Below the pieces are notes generated by a model, which saw nothing but the letters and a program-made list of their open reading frames with translations, was not told where the DNA came from and made no database searches. Below are positions 63,158 to 64,000 of a DNA stretch of 64,000 nucleotides, piece after piece; the stretch's first letter is position 1, and the number at the start of each line of letters is the position of its first letter. The translations under genes and the position numbers were made by a program. Origin of the DNA: an uncultured Pseudomonadota bacterium (lineage in GTDB: Bacteria; Pseudomonadota; Alphaproteobacteria; Rs-D84); contig CADCKW010000004.1 of the NCBI GenBank assembly GCA_902802115.1, forward strand, positions 49,805 through 113,804, given 5' to 3'.

Positions 63158-64000
63158 TTAATGCACAACACCATCGCCATCAACAATCTTCACAGATTGC
63201 CACACAGGCGTTTTATTATCACCACTGCCACTGACACTCAATAAATATAAACCTTCATCTGGCCATATATTCGCCAAACTGGCATTGATATTATTTTCAA
63301 TGGTTCGTGCCAAATTATCTATATAAACCTTGTTATAGTAATTATCTGTCAAATAAGCCTTTTTAACATATAACGGTAATTCAACAGCGGTCAAATCCAA
63401 ACTATGCCATACCTGGACACGATTACCATTGTCCTCGGTTTCATATTCGTCCAAATAGCGCCATTGTAATTTTCCGTCAAACACACGCATTTCACTTGTT
63501 CTGGAACTATCGCCTTCCATAGACAAATACGAACGCAACCCAGCCATATCAACAGCAATTTCACCGGTTTGTTCATTTAATATGATATAACCTTCTTCGG
63601 CCGGGGTCAGTTTTATTTGTTTGCCAGCCAAATCCCTGTCAATACGTTCAACAACCGTTGCCAACGCAGATTCCGTCACATATCCGTCCAGCAAAGATTT
63701 CAAATCATAAACAGTCGTCCATTTTTTTACATCTGTTGCCGCACCGGTTTCCGCATCTGTTTCAAACTCGTTCATATAACGCCACTGCAAAACACCATTA
63801 TCAACACGAATTTCCGCCGTTTTCAAACTATCGATACCCAGAGCATTTTTCAAATCATCAAATTTGATACCGATTTCTTCACCACCACCATCAACAGATG
63901 TAATGGCAATAAATCCGTCTGGGGACTCGGTCAATTTAACCTGCTTTTTAGCCAATTCTGTATCAACATATGTTTTCAACGCATAGTCTTGCAGTTGTGT
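63158..64000 (-). CDS. Repeat-containing fibre-like protein, 3' part (runs off the window)
   Basis: The minus-strand frame is open to the window edge, so the true start lies beyond 64000; 280 residues are visible. Two or more units repeat: an LKTYVDTELAKKQVKL or YVTESALATVVERIDRDLAGK helix, a TESPDGFIAI or TPAEEGYIIL strand, and R-V-x-x-G-x-L-Q-W-R-Y with a following E-[FY]-E-T-[DE] (VDNGVLQWRYMNEFETD, VFDGKLQWRYLDEYETE). The C-terminus GLYLLSVSGSGDNKTPVWQS is distinct. Such periodic beta/helix units are typical of phage tail fibres or surface adhesins; Y-V-D-x-[EA] recalls the YVDAK proteins. Secretion cannot be judged without the N-terminus. Confidence 0.65.
   Translation of the reverse strand, partial: TQLQDYALKTYVDTELAKKQVKLTESPDGFIAITSVDGGGEEIGIKFDDLKNALGIDSLKTAEIRVDNGVLQWRYMNEFETDAETGAATDVKKWTTVYDLKSLLDGYVTESALATVVERIDRDLAGKQIKLTPAEEGYIILNEQTGEIAVDMAGLRSYLSMEGDSSRTSEMRVFDGKLQWRYLDEYETEDNGNRVQVWHSLDLTAVELPLYVKKAYLTDNYYNKVYIDNLARTIENNINASLANIWPDEGLYLLSVSGSGDNKTPVWQSVKIVDGDGVVH

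Overview
The window is AT-rich and gene-dense and reads as a chromosomal segment of an alphaproteobacterium with a small, host-associated type of genome. The grounds are a Gram-negative envelope gene set (LpxI, porin-like barrel, autotransporter, MltG), long charged tails on L17, L22 and L28, GTCATTGCGAG-type palindromic repeats, and several decayed or shortened mobile-element genes. An uncultured gut lineage is my best guess; this rests on family resemblance, not on a search.

Layout. 1-14.1 kb: two lineage-specific proteins, an N-domain-less ClpB, two secreted proteins, enolase, a small membrane protein, a DUF4301 protein, L28, tRNA-Leu, a GNAT acetyltransferase and an ankyrin/pseudo-subtilase autotransporter. 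14.2-24.9 kb: a block of envelope proteins. Four large secreted proteins share Cys-repeat modules, and three of the window's secreted proteins also carry glycine zippers. The block also holds a coiled-coil membrane protein, a two-TM protein with a leaderless-looking promoter, and a decayed DUF559 nuclease gene. 25.0-45.4 kb: the str-S10-spc-alpha ribosomal supercluster, all on the minus strand (rpsL to rplQ). The rpsK-rpoA junction is interrupted by a terminator, a fibre-like secreted protein and an opposite-strand gene; adk, map, infA and rpmJ are not in their usual places. 45.4-50.2 kb: a frameshifted secreted protein behind an elaborate leader, a porin-like barrel, MltG, a NUDIX hydrolase, a radical SAM protein and tRNA-Pro. 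50.2-56.0 kb: FabF, AcpP, a catalytically empty integrase relative, LepA, a YqaA-type membrane protein and RbfA. 56-60.6 kb: two paralogous fibre-like secreted proteins with matching promoters around a GIY-YIG gene flanked by a 110-bp direct repeat. 60.9-64 kb: an orphan HTH protein, LpxI, an RlmD-type methyltransferase without a TRAM domain, and the 3' part of a repeat-containing fibre protein that runs off the window.

The housekeeping genes cover ribosome assembly and elongation (S12-L17, EF-Tu, EF-G, LepA, RbfA, L28), secretion (SecY), fatty-acid synthesis (AcpP, FabF), lipid A and peptidoglycan metabolism. Between them sits a large, probably lineage-specific secretome of Cys-rich, glycine-zipper and fibre-like proteins.

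The strongest unexplained signals are: (1) a 102-103-nt near-palindromic element present twice (25721-25823, 52013-52114) with compensatory base changes, each overlapping the stop codon of a gene; (2) a leader at 46179-46403 with four mutually complementary CTCCAACCG/CGGTTGGAG segments, the last holding the Shine-Dalgarno; (3) a secreted Cys-repeat/glycine-zipper protein set; (4) an autotransporter whose subtilase passenger has lost all three catalytic residues; (5) near-identical promoters for rpsM and rpoA accompanying the split alpha operon.
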